Positions 12,181 through 23,315 of a stretch of DNA of 64,000 bases are shown here, piece after piece; the first letter of the stretch is position 1; the number at the start of each line of letters is the position of its first letter. This DNA is from Isoetes taiwanensis. Taxonomy: Eukaryota > Streptophyta > Lycopodiopsida > Isoetales > Isoetaceae. The position numbers and the translations under genes are program-made. The DNA lies in contig JAJEKV010000014.1 in the NCBI GenBank assembly GCA_021234155.1, forward strand, positions 826,949 to 890,948, given 5' to 3'. Below the pieces are notes generated by a model, which was not told the DNA's origin, did no database searches, and saw only the letters and a list, made by a program, of their open reading frames with translations.

Positions 12181-14576
12181 ACAAGAAACTTTATCGCGCC
12201 TTAATTCTTCACCAACGCTTTCTTTCCCCAACTCGTCTATGCGGGGGAAATTTGTGTAACTTTGGAATGGTGCCAAGGTCCTTTGGAACCTTTATAATAT
12301 GAGAAGGCATTGCACAAGTAGACTATGGGGTATCCATCTAAAAGCGTGCATGTGGATCTAGCAAAAATAGCGAAATTGCAAAAATAACGAATTGTAAAAG
12401 AGTAATTATAACATTCTAATTACCTGGATCTCAGACAAATTCATTCAAATCCAATAGGGCATGCTCATTCAAGTGCCACTTTGGCAACGCCTTGTGAATG
12501 GTATTCCAAAGCATTTCGTAACTAGAAAAAGCTAATCAAAAGCATTATAGAAAATACCAAAGGCATAGTGGTAGTGCACAATATTTATGAGGAGACTTGA
12601 TTAATGTTACCTTGTAATATTCTTCTTGAGAATATGTACCATTTTAAAAAGCACCAAGAGGACTTTATTTGCCATTACCTTCATGCCTATTTACAATACT
12701 TGAGATGTGTAGGATCCCCGCATCCCCATTGTAAACAAAATCCTGACATTTCACATTTCTAAAATAGAACTTTAATCTACGCACTTTAGATAATTTTGCA
12801 AAAACTTTTATTGAACAAATCGTAACAAAGATAATTGAGATAAACTCGTTGCCTTTTTTTTGGCATTCCATTAACATGCTTGATTCCACAACGCTATTTT
12901 GCACAAATTCCAAAACCATGGACCAAGATTAATCGCATACACCTAAGATACAAGTCATTAACCACATTTTTCCATTACCGCTGGCTTATTGTTATGCACG
13001 TAACAATCGGAAGTTGAATACTTAACTAGACTCTTCCTTCTTCTCCTTCTTAGACGAAGCTTAGCCAAAAATAACCAGCTACTATTGCTACAATTCCAAA
13101 GAATAACCGCAAGATTATGTGATTGGTCTCCAAGAGGCTCCTCCGACAATCGGGTTTAGTGTCATTTGTGGATTCTCGATGCAGCCTCACTAGCAATACC
13201 GGGCCTAAAATTCAAAACACTAGGAAAATAAAAACCAAAGCATGAGAGAGCAGACTTAATCCACAACTACTTTGAAGCCTAGTCATGACAAGATATCCAG
13301 AAGTTGAAATCATTGACCTGCAAAATGTGATGCACAATAGATGTTTTGCCTTCCAAGCAACTACATTACAGTGGTTCAAAAATCCTTGCAATGGTCATCA
13401 CCGAATTGCAGCTGTAATGAAATGCTTATCAGCAATAATAATGTTCTTACTGTGCAGGATCCTAAAAGCTGGAGCATTTCGAGGCTTTCACCTCCTAGTC
13501 TTCGTAAGTACCGGCCTGGAAGCATCGCCATAGTTCTGTTCTAAGGAATCTATAGGATGAATGCTTCTCTTTTTTTTCCACTCTTCCCAAAATGCCTTTA
13601 GATAGGGCCACGGCATATCCTTTGCTAAATCTAGCGCAATGAGCTCTGCAGAGCATCCCATTCCTCCAAGATTAAAGCTCCTGCACCCGAATTAAGCCAT
13701 AGCCGCCTTTTGTTCCCCCTACCTGGATGAATGGCCTGTGGCTACTGATCTTAAATATTGAAGACTTTGCTTCCAAGCAAATAATCCCATATTGGGCAAA
13801 GTATGTATATTCCAAGCAAATAAATATTGAGGAATCCGGATTTTGCTTCCGTGCAATGTAATCCCCTTCTATTGCAAAGCTTTAGAGTCACGAAATGGCG
13901 CAGACCTCATGCAAACTCGCAAGGTTTATAGTGAAGATCTGACAACGATTCACATTCTCTGCCCTATGAATTACCCATCAAGTATTCTTCCAGAAGATCT
14001 AGGTCCTTTACTTTGTACTTCAATCAACCCCGCATTTGGATCAATTAATTACGAGTTAATATGCATATTCTAATTGTAGATTCCGAAATTCACAACCCGC
14101 CATTTCTTGGCCTCCGAGCACCTTGCATTAACAAATCCATACCTCGACTTGGAGCAGATTCCCAACTATGGGCATCGGATAAGGCCCTCGTGGCAAAAAA
14201 CCATCATCCACTTTAGTTTCTTCTTGCTAAGGCTTACCAGTTGCAAGAAAAACACAGAAAACAAAGCTCCGGCATGGGTTGGTACTTCTTTTCCTCAAAC
14301 TTGGCGACCTCCTACATCAGCACCTGAGCTATGTTTATGGATGGAATAGTTCTGATTGGGGCGTGAGGAAGTGGAGAGCAGAGAAGGAGATTCGACGGAG
14401 AAGATTGATTCAAAGCAGATAAGAACAAAGACGTGGCATCCCTAGTTTTTTTTCTTTTTTCTTCAATTTGAAAATGCAATGGATGCATACGTGTCAGAGC
14501 CAGGGCTGCGCTCAGCCCAGAAAAATTACCTCCTATTTTTTAAGAACAGAAATGTTACTGCTTTATACATGGTATG
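12181..14576. other. Extra 2.4-kb segment between module S and the first array body
   Basis: This stretch is absent from the second and third copies of the array. Short frames (for example 12,665-12,919 on the minus strand and 13,843-14,073 on the plus strand) show no known domain. No inverted termini or direct target repeats were found at its edges, so insertion here versus deletion in the other copies cannot be decided. Confidence 0.5.
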
Positions 14577-16862
14577 ATATACAAAGCATTCAGTTGAAGT
14601 AAAATTTGGACACGTGTTTGTACGATAAGCCTGCATAGTTTGTGGGTTAATGTTTGAATGATAAGGCTGCATAGTTTGTGGATTACTAATGTACTTGACA
14701 ACAAGTAATTTAAAACATGTATTTGACATGTATGAACATGCACAGTTCTGTAAAGACATACTAAAATGTCTTTATCAAGTATATTATTTTGGTCTTTTAA
14801 TTTATAAAAGAGTCATATTTGGTCGCTTCAAGGCTTATAAGATTAGGCTAGTTTTGTATGCCTTGATAAGTATCGTGGACCATGGATGTGGAGTACCATC
14901 TTGGATTAGCCTAGTCCATGTATGGTCGGATAAGTCTACCAAGGGATTGACCGAGGTAGATACTCATGCTAGTATGGCTTTTGTCCGGTTAGTTTGGGCG
15001 GGTTTTTTAGATACTTCCATTCATTGGTTTTACCAATGTTGCTCTTATCCATTGGTCAATGGTACAACAAGCAGACTTTTATTCTTTCTCTATATTATGA
15101 TCTACATAGTTGAGATGTTGAGTATTTTATATCTCATACATGTTTGCATGTTGTGGACATTTGTTTTGTACAAATAAATCAAATACTTCAGATGATATTT
15201 CGTAATGAAGTGCCATTCGGCCTCATTTCGAGTAAATCAAATGTTCCAAAACGGTGTTGGTAATGATGTACTCTTGGCCTCCTTCCTTGAACATCTTCTG
15301 AATTATGATGAACAAGAGCATAGTGCTCATATATATGGGATAATTTCCCTTTAAAGCCATGTGGCTAAAAATCTCAAGAGCATAGTGCTCAGACATACAA
15401 GGGATAACTTCCCTTTAAGGCCATTTGGCCTAATACTCTCAATTGCCATTTATGGACCGCGATACAGGAAATTTCAGCATGCTCTAAATAGCAGGAACTG
15501 AGTACAAACAAATATTCTTCAAAGCTTAAATAAGCATATGAAGTGTTACAAGAAATCGAAGCGCATATACAGAGGTATTTTTGTGCATTTTTCAATTATT
15601 CATACTTAAGTTAATTGTAATTATAGGGTAAGACATGACCCCTGCTGTAATAGTAGGGTCATGTCCACCCTATGATTACAGTATGACAAGCAGTGGTCTG
15701 TCCTATCCTACGGTTGGAGGTAGGATTTTTTTTATTGTGATTAAATGATATTCCAAGATGGCTACATGCATGCTATGCATGGTCAAGCAGGTACGTGGTG
15801 GAGCATGTGCCATATTTTCAAAACATGTTGTGCACATTTTCAAAACTTGTTGTGCACGTTTGGCTCCTTTATATTTATATTATAAAAAAGACATGTCTAT
15901 TTTATGGCTGATAATGGAGGTAGTTATCACCATTGTGGCATCCTTTCTTCTCTTCAACGGCAAACAAGGAGAGCGCCTTCTTGCCGCTTCATTTCATAAG
16001 CACTATGATCAGGATGGCACAAACCTTGCCGATGCATAGCAAAAGCTGCAGCTTTAGCATGATGAGGCGCTATGGATCGATATAAACCACCCTTTTTTTT
16101 GGACAAAGCCCACATCAAGAACACTTCTCAGGTGTGGCCTTTTGTTCCGTAAGTCATCTTGTTATGTGGCTACAGATCTTAGGAATAAACTTTTGGATCA
16201 CAAACTTTCATTTGAAAGCGGTAAGGGCATTTAGGTCTGATTCCGGAAATCAATTCTTGATGCAGAATTTTTTTTAAAAATCAGACTGTTTTTACTTGAA
16301 ATGGTAGAGCATATGTTGCCGTTTCCGAAACATATAATTAATAGAAAAACAGAGCTTCCTACAGAGAGTTATGCCATTTTTTCTAAGAGCTGCAATTTTA
16401 TGGCAGCAAGTACTTTCTTTGTATTTTTGGCATACCTAGATTTGGTTTTTTGTAAAGATTGATGAGTTCATATGCATATGAACTTATAAGCTTTGAGAAA
16501 TGTATGTAATTAGCTTCTCTAAACAAGTTTTGAGTATTTGCATTGTAATTTGAGTACTAACGCATGCTCAAAGTCTATGGCTTGTTTAATGATGCTCATG
16601 TAAAAATCATGATCCACTAGTATTTGGAGGATATGGGGCTGATGCATATGTATGTAAGGCAGCATCTTGCTAAAAGTCTATTGTTGATATAAATTTAACA
16701 TTCTTTAACATGCTAGGCCTCTTACTATAATTGAAAACTGGCCTTGATTGATGGAATAATATGATTTAAGTGAAGGGCTTAAAAGCCATGGAGTCTTATA
16801 GCTTACTGTCATCCCTTGTCTAATTACCGAGTATATTGCTAATTTTGACATGTTTGGGTGCA
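14577..16862. repeat. Tandem array body, copy 1
   Basis: About 2.29 kb, repeated at 16,995-19,284 and, in part, at 19,417-19,842. It contains a frame starting MATCMLCMVKQVRGG at 15,758 that recurs in copy 2, but the two frames diverge after about 67 residues because of small indels, so a protein is doubtful. Near 15,625-15,670 lies an imperfect inverted repeat (gggtaagacatgacccctgc and its complement-like agggtcatgtccaccct). Confidence 0.93.
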
Positions 16863-19284
16863 GTAACCAAGACTTCATCTCTTAGAAGTATTATTTCAGA
16901 ATTGGTGACTTGAAGATATGATTATAGACAATCATTCTTATACTTTGAGGAAGATCTACATATTGGTGAGATCCTTCCTTTTTGGATTATCCATATATAC
17001 AAAGCATTCAGTTGAAGTAAAATTTGGACACGTGTTTGTACGATAAGCCTGCATAGTTTGTGGGTTAATGTTTGAATGATAAGGCTGCATAGTTTGTGGA
17101 TTACTAATGTACTTGAGAACAAGTAATTTAAAACATGTATTTGACATGTATGAACATGCATTACCAGAAAGACATACTAAAATGTCTTTATCAAGTATAT
17201 TATTTTGGTCTTTTAATTTATAAAAGAGTCATATTTGCTGTTCAAGGCTTATAAGATTAGGCTAGTTTTGTATGCCTTGATAAGTATCGTGGACCATGGA
17301 TGTGGAGTACCATCTTGGATTAGCCTAGTCCATGTATGGCTGGATAAGTCTACCAAGGGATTGACCGAGGTAGATACTCATGCTAGTATGGCTTTTGTCT
17401 GAAGCTAGTTTGGGCGGGTTTTTTTTAGATACTTCCATTCATTGGTTTTACCAATGTTGCTCTTATCCATTGGTCAATGGTACAACAAGCAGACTTTTAT
17501 TCTTTCTCTATATTATGATCTACATAGTTGAGATGTTGAGTATTTTATATCTCATACATGTTTGCATGTTGTGGACATTTGTACAGGTAAATCAAATACT
17601 TCAGATGATATTTCGTAATGAAGTGCCATTCGGCCTCATTTCGAGTAAATCAAATGTTCCAAAACGGTGTTGGTAATGATGTACTCTTGGCCTCCTTCCT
17701 TGAACATCTTCTGAATTATGATGAACAAGAGCATAGTGCTCATATATATGGGATAATTTCCCTTTAAAGCCATGTGGCTAAAAATCTCAAGAGCATAGTG
17801 CTCAGACATACAAGGGATAACTTCCCTTTAAGGCCATTTGGCCTAATACTCTCAATTGCCATTTATGGACCGCATGATCTGAGAAATTTCAAAGATGCTC
17901 TAAATAGCGAGAACTCCGAGTACAAACAAATATTCTTCAAAGCTTAAATAAGCATATGAAGTGTTACAAGAAATCGGGTTATATATGACAGAGGTATTTT
18001 TGTGCATTTTTCAATTATTCATACTTAAGTTAATTGTAATTATAGGGTAAGACATGACCCCTGCTGTAATAGTAGGGTCATGTCCACCCTATGATTACAG
18101 TATGACAAGCAGTGGTCTGTCCTATCTTACGGTTGGAGGTAGGATTTTTTTTATTGTGATTAAATGATATTCCAAGATGGCTACATGCATGCTATGCATG
18201 GTCAAGCAGGTACGTGGTGGAGCATGTGCCATATTTTCAAAACATGTTGTGCACATTTTCAAAACTTGTTGTGCACGTTTGGCTCCTTTATATTTATATT
18301 ATAAAAAAGACATGTCTATTTTATGGCTGATAATGGAGGTAGTTATCACCATTGTGGCATCCTTTCTTCTCTTCAATCCAAAAACAAGGAGGCGCCTTCT
18401 TGCCGCTTCATTTCATAAGCACTATGATCGATGGCACAAACCTTGCCGATGCATAGCAAAAAGCTGCAGCTTTAGCATGATGAGCGCTATGGATCGATAT
18501 AAACCACCCTTTTTTTTTTGGACAAAGCCCACATCAAGAACACTTCTCAGGTGTGGCCTTTTGTTCCGTAAGTCATCTTGTTATGTGGCTACAGATCTTA
18601 GGAATAAACTTTTGGATCACAAACTTTCATTTGAAAGCGGTAAGGGCATTTAGGTCTGATTCCGGAAATCAATTCTTGATGCAGAATTTTTTTTAAAAAT
18701 CAGACTGTTTTACTTGAAATGGTAGAGCATATGTTGCCGTTTCAAAACATATAATTAATAGAAAAATGTAGCTTCCTACTGAGAGAGAGTTATGCCATTT
18801 TTTCTAAGAGCTGCAATTTTATGGCAGCAAGTACTTTCTTTGTATTTTTGGCATACCTAGATTTGGTTTTTTGTAAAGATTGATGAGTTCATATGCATAT
18901 GAACTTATAAGCTTTGAGAAATGTATGTAATTAGCTTCTCTAAACAAGTTTTGAGTATTTGCATTGTAATTTGAGTACTAACGCATGCTCAAAGTCTATG
19001 GCTTGTTTAATGATGCTCATGTAAAAATCATGATCCACTAGTATTTGGAGGATATGGGGCTGATGCATATGTATGTAAGGCAGCATCTTGCTAAAAGTCT
19101 ATTGTTGATATAAATTTAACATTCTTTAACATGCTAGGCCTCTTACTATAATTGAAAACTGGCCTTGATTGATGGAATAATATGATTTAAGTGAAGGGCG
19201 AAAAGCCATGGAGTCTTATAGCTTACCTGTCATCCCTTGTCTAATTACCGAGTATATTGCTAATTTTGACATGTTTGGGTGCAG
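16863..19284. repeat. Tandem array copy 2 (module S plus body)
   Basis: A complete unit of 2,422 bp: S at 16,863-16,994, body from 16,995. It ends with the same tgtttgggtgcag word as copy 1. Differences from copy 1 are clustered multi-base replacements and small indels (for example ttggtcgcttcaagg against ttgctgttcaagg), while long stretches are identical. Confidence 0.93.
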
Positions 19285-19842
19285 GTAACCAAGACTTCAT
19301 CTCTTAGAAGTATTATTTCAGAATTGGTGACTTGAAGATATGATTATAGACAATCATTCTTATACTTTGAGGAAGATCTACATATTGGTGAGATCCTTCC
19401 TTTTTGGATTATCCATATATACAAAGCATTCAGTTGAAGTAAAATTTGGACACGTGTTTGTACGATAAGCCTGCATAGTTTGTGGGTTAATGTTTGAATG
19501 ATAAGGCTGCATAGTTTGTGGATTACTAATGTACTTGGCAACAAGTAATTTAAAACATGTATTTGACATGTATGAACATGCACAGTTCTGTAAAGACATA
19601 CTAAAATGTCTTTATCAAGTATATTATTTTGGTCTTTTAATTTATAAAAGAGTCATATTTGCTGTTCAAGGCTTATAAGATTAGGCTAGTTTTGTATGCC
19701 TTGATAAGTATCGTGGACCATGGATGTGGAGTACCATCTTGGATTAGCCTAGTCCATGTATGGCTGGATAAGTCTACCAAGGGATTGACCGAGGTAGATA
19801 CTCATGCTAGTATGGCTTTTGTCTGAAGCTAGTTTGGGCGGT
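19285..19842. repeat. Tandem array copy 3, truncated at a T run
   Basis: S at 19,285-19,416 followed by about 425 bp of the body. Identity stops at gtttgggcgg, where a run of about 20 T residues (19,842-19,861) begins and unrelated sequence follows. It matches copy 1 at the acagttctgtaaag site but copy 2 at gctgttcaagg and gtctgaagctag, so it is a mosaic of the two. Confidence 0.92.
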
Positions 19843-19861
19843 TTTTTTTTTTTTTTTTTTT

Positions 19862-20580
19862 ATTCAGGCGTGGTCAAGCATATGTACATCTCTGAGTTTA
19901 CGGTAATTTTCAATGGAGCGAAAGTAATGAATCATGCATCCTGGATTGATGCTACATGCTATAGATTCTGGGTGCTGTAGAGGCATTTTTGGAAGTTGGC
20001 AGTAAACCCTATTCCATTTTCAGTTGTTTAAGGCTACTCTTTCAAAATCAGGCTGGACTTGCTCTTTTTGCAGGCCTGTAAAAGTCCTTATTATAATGCA
20101 GGATGTCTTTACTGGATCAAGTGTCCAAGAGAGTTACCTTTTTGGCCATTATAAATGGTTAATAAGCTATCATGGCCTGCACTGTTGTCAAAGAGAGCAG
20201 AATCTGTATTGAAGGTTGTCATAAGAAAACACGAAAGTAAATTATTCAAGCAGTTCATGAAGTTCAAGCATTTCTTGGAGCCAATTCTTGCAAAAAACCC
20301 ACAGTAAGCATTGATATTTTAGTAATGCATGTGCATTTTGCTCTTTACTTTGAAATGTATTTTCAACTGCATTTGGTGTCTTTCATCATTAGCTCCCTGA
20401 TGATCTTTTGCACCACATATGCTCATAAGTCGTATTTAATTAAAGTGGGACAAATCTCTAATTTTGGGACTCGGACTGAAAATGGGACTCATGCAAAAAA
20501 AAAAAAAAAGTTGCGATTGAATCATTATTAGATTTTTCCTTGATGAAATAAGAATAACATTTACACACGACAATCCGAGA
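19862..20580. other. Non-coding stretch, nothing recognised
   Basis: AT-rich, with an A run at 20,495-20,509. No domain in the short frames. Confidence 0.4.
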
Positions 20581-20582
20581 AA

Positions 20583-20790
20583 ATGAAGGGGGGTGGTGGA
20601 GAAAGAAGAGTAGGAAGGAAGGGGAGACAGGAGAGAGGGAGGGAAAAGGCAAAGGAGCACGAGAAGGGCAAAAGGGCAAAGGGGAGGGGAGGAAGGGGAA
20701 GGGCGAGGGGAGGGGAGGGGCAGGCATGGGGAAGAGGAGGAGGGACAAAGGGGAGAGCCATGGGGCAAAAGGGAGGAGGGAGGGGGTTCC
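20583..20790. repeat. G/A-only-like purine tract, about 200 bp
   Basis: The top strand is almost entirely G and A (gggga, ggagg, aggaagg units) with only a few interruptions. Long frames on both strands here (Gly/Arg-rich on one, Pro/Ser-rich on the other) are products of composition. Such tracts can form triplex or G-quadruplex structures. It is followed at 20,820-20,920 by a ttaattaa-rich AT stretch. Confidence 0.9.
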
Positions 20791-20879
20791 ATAACTAAAC
20801 AACCATTCGAAAAAATAAAAAAATTAATTAGATAGCTTAATTTAATATAATTAATTAACTAATTAATTAAACAATAAAT

Positions 20880-22950
20880 AATTAGCAGGGTTAATTAATT
20901 ATATTATTAAACAATTTAACAAATGATGAGAAGTTTTTTCTTGCCTCATGAGGCGAGAATGGGCCTCTCTTATCTGCTCCCCAAACTAGGAACGAACCAA
21001 ATAAAGGAATATGAGGATCGGGCGCCCAACTTGTGGAGTGTGGTTTTCTATCCCCAGCAATGAATTGTACTCGATCCATCATTTCTGACAGCACAGAGAT
21101 GCCAGGTGCACAGCACAGAGATGCCAGGTGCTCATGAGAAAAAGCATGGTGAGTCGTGGCATTTTTCCGGCTATGGCAAGGCCGGGGCGTTGGAGCGCCC
21201 ACCAGAAGCCTCGATGGCATGATTCTGTGCACAAAACCTTCACAAATCTCATACTGCTTTAACCATGCATGAATCATCCGCCCGCGCCTTGATTCGACAA
21301 GAATCTGGCTCGTGCCGTGCTGCCAGATCCTTTGCTCTCAGAAAAAAAAGGCAGAAAACTCATGCGTTGAAAACTCAAACAGGAAGAAAAATAGAGCAGA
21401 AAGACGCTTAGGTAAAAAGGATCTGTGGAAGCATCCGTGGCAGGATTTGTAAAAAGGATTCTACAAGCTAATCCGGTGGCAGGCTTTGTTGGGTACACAA
21501 ACGGCGTGCTTGGGCCACCAATACTGTTACCCAGACAAAATCCATCATCTCTCCAGGCTTTGTGGCGCTCAGACGGCCGCGTTTCTACCGCCTTTCCTTT
21601 TGAACAACAGATTTTGTTTCTGAACAAAGAGATTTTTGATTTGATCTTAGCACTGGGCCCGCTTTTAGAGGGAGCCGAACCCATCTCAGTGCTTGAACCG
21701 CCGGCGCCAATTGGACAACAGCTTGAACCACGAACCACGAAGATCTGTCCGCTTTCCAACCCGAAGATCCATCCCTAGATCGGATCCCACTATCACTCTC
21801 CGCCCCCCGGACAGGCAACCCAGCCCTTCTTCTCAGATCCCAGCCCCCACCGATTCCATCTGGGCTTTTCCTTCTGGTCCTTCTAATCCAATGTATAGAT
21901 CCGTTCATGCTTCTTCTTCTTCCGGATTTGTCATGCCTCTTCCTGCCTGGATCTATGCTGCAGAGCTTGATGCCCAGAATGAATGTTCCAGAAAGGAGTC
22001 GAGGATAAGGCAGACACGCCAAGAGCTTCGATGCCATAGCTGGCTCACCTCAGGAAATCCGGCTCTGGAAATCAGCTCAGGAAATCCGGCTCTGGAAAGG
22101 GTTCTTGGATAGCACAGCTCCGCTTCCATGCCATAGCGAGGATCTTGAGAGTTCGCCATAGCCAGCCACGATTTCATAAGTGTACCAAATTTCTTCTCCT
22201 CAAAAGGTACGTACCAAATCTCCCCCCCTTTTCAATTTCAAATTTCGAAAATCTCCCCCCTTTTCGAAAAAAGCGGAATAATAGAGTGTACGTCACGGAA
22301 AAAAAAAAAATATGGATATAGCGTGGCCAATGGGTTATTTTTCTAAGATTAATGGGTTATTTTTCTAAGGTTAATGGCAAAAAAAAGCGGGGTACGTACC
22401 AAATTTTAAATTTCTAGGACAGGCTGGAAAAAAAGCTAGTTACAGTAATATATTACAAACGTACCATTAATTGGGCTATAATTTTATTAGTGTCGCCCAT
22501 ATAAATATTTGAATTTTTGTCGCAAATTGATAGCATGGTTGTGTTTATATGTGTGCTTGTATAATCATATTTTACACCTTATATTGACCTTAGAGGTGCT
22601 AGGCATATAATTCTTATGTCTAAGATAAAAAGTTGGCATATACAAGATTATAGTATACTTTAAATTAGTATGCTAATGCGTGTATTATGAAATTGTGGTA
22701 GTATAAAGTACTAATGTGTGCTAATTAAGGTGTGCTAGTATAAAAATGCTAATGTGTGCTAATACTAATGTGTGCTAGTATAAGAACAATTGTTAAATAC
22801 TAATGTGTGGTAAATACTAATGTGCTGTGAGAAAAACAATAAACTATGGTGTGATAGAATAATAAACTATGGTGGAAAATTCGATGGATAGATAGATAAA
22901 ATGATGCCCATAAAAATAATCTCCGCCCTTGAAATTGCCTTTTTTACTCG
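20880..22950. other. Non-coding stretch with local short duplications
   Basis: Two small direct repeats are visible: cagcacagagatgccaggtg at about 21,091 and 21,113, and caggaaatccggctctggaa at about 22,052 and 22,078. Overlapping frames of 117-161 codons exist on both strands between 21,270 and 22,110 (21,274-21,759 and 21,585-22,037 minus; 21,425-21,778 and 21,693-22,112 plus), but none has a domain I know. From 22,700 to 22,850 the word actaatgtgtgcta recurs several times. Confidence 0.4.
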
Positions 22951-22954
22951 AAAT

Positions 22955-23315
22955 TTTTTTCTCGACTCACGAAGTCGAAAAAGGCCCTCAAACCCCGCTT
23001 TTTAAGCTTTGAGTCGCCTTTTCTCGATTCATGAGTCGAGAAAGGCCTTCCCGACCCCTAAAACCCGCTGCGTTTTCACTTTGAGCTGCCTTTTCGACTC
23101 AAGCGAGTCGAGAAAGGCCTTCTGACCCCTAAAACCTGCGTTTTTAAGCTTTGAGTCGCCTTTCGACTCATGAAATCGAGAAAGGCCTTCAACCCCTCTA
23201 AAACCTGCGTTTTTCGCTTTGAGCGTCCTTTCTCGACTCTTCTGACCCCTAAAACTTGCGTTTTTCGCTTTTTAATTTTGAACTGGCTTTCTCGACTCGC
23301 GAGTCGAGAAAAGGC
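22955..23315. repeat. Minisatellite with a palindrome in each unit
   Basis: Five to six diverged units of about 60-70 bp. Each has a version of the palindrome tctcgactcgcgagtcgaga followed by aaaggccttc, a ccctaaaacctgcgttttt stretch, and gctttgagtcgcc. The best palindrome is near 23,290-23,310. Arms vary between units but usually change together (actcatgagt, actcgcgagt). Confidence 0.85.

Noticed and set aside
15758-16039. MATCMLCMVKQ frame repeated in array copies 1 and 2
   Set aside because: The two copies lose the shared frame after small indels, so it is not kept as a protein.
20436-20802. Overlapping Pro/Ser-rich and Gly/Arg-rich frames
   Set aside because: They come from the purine tract, on both strands, with no domain.
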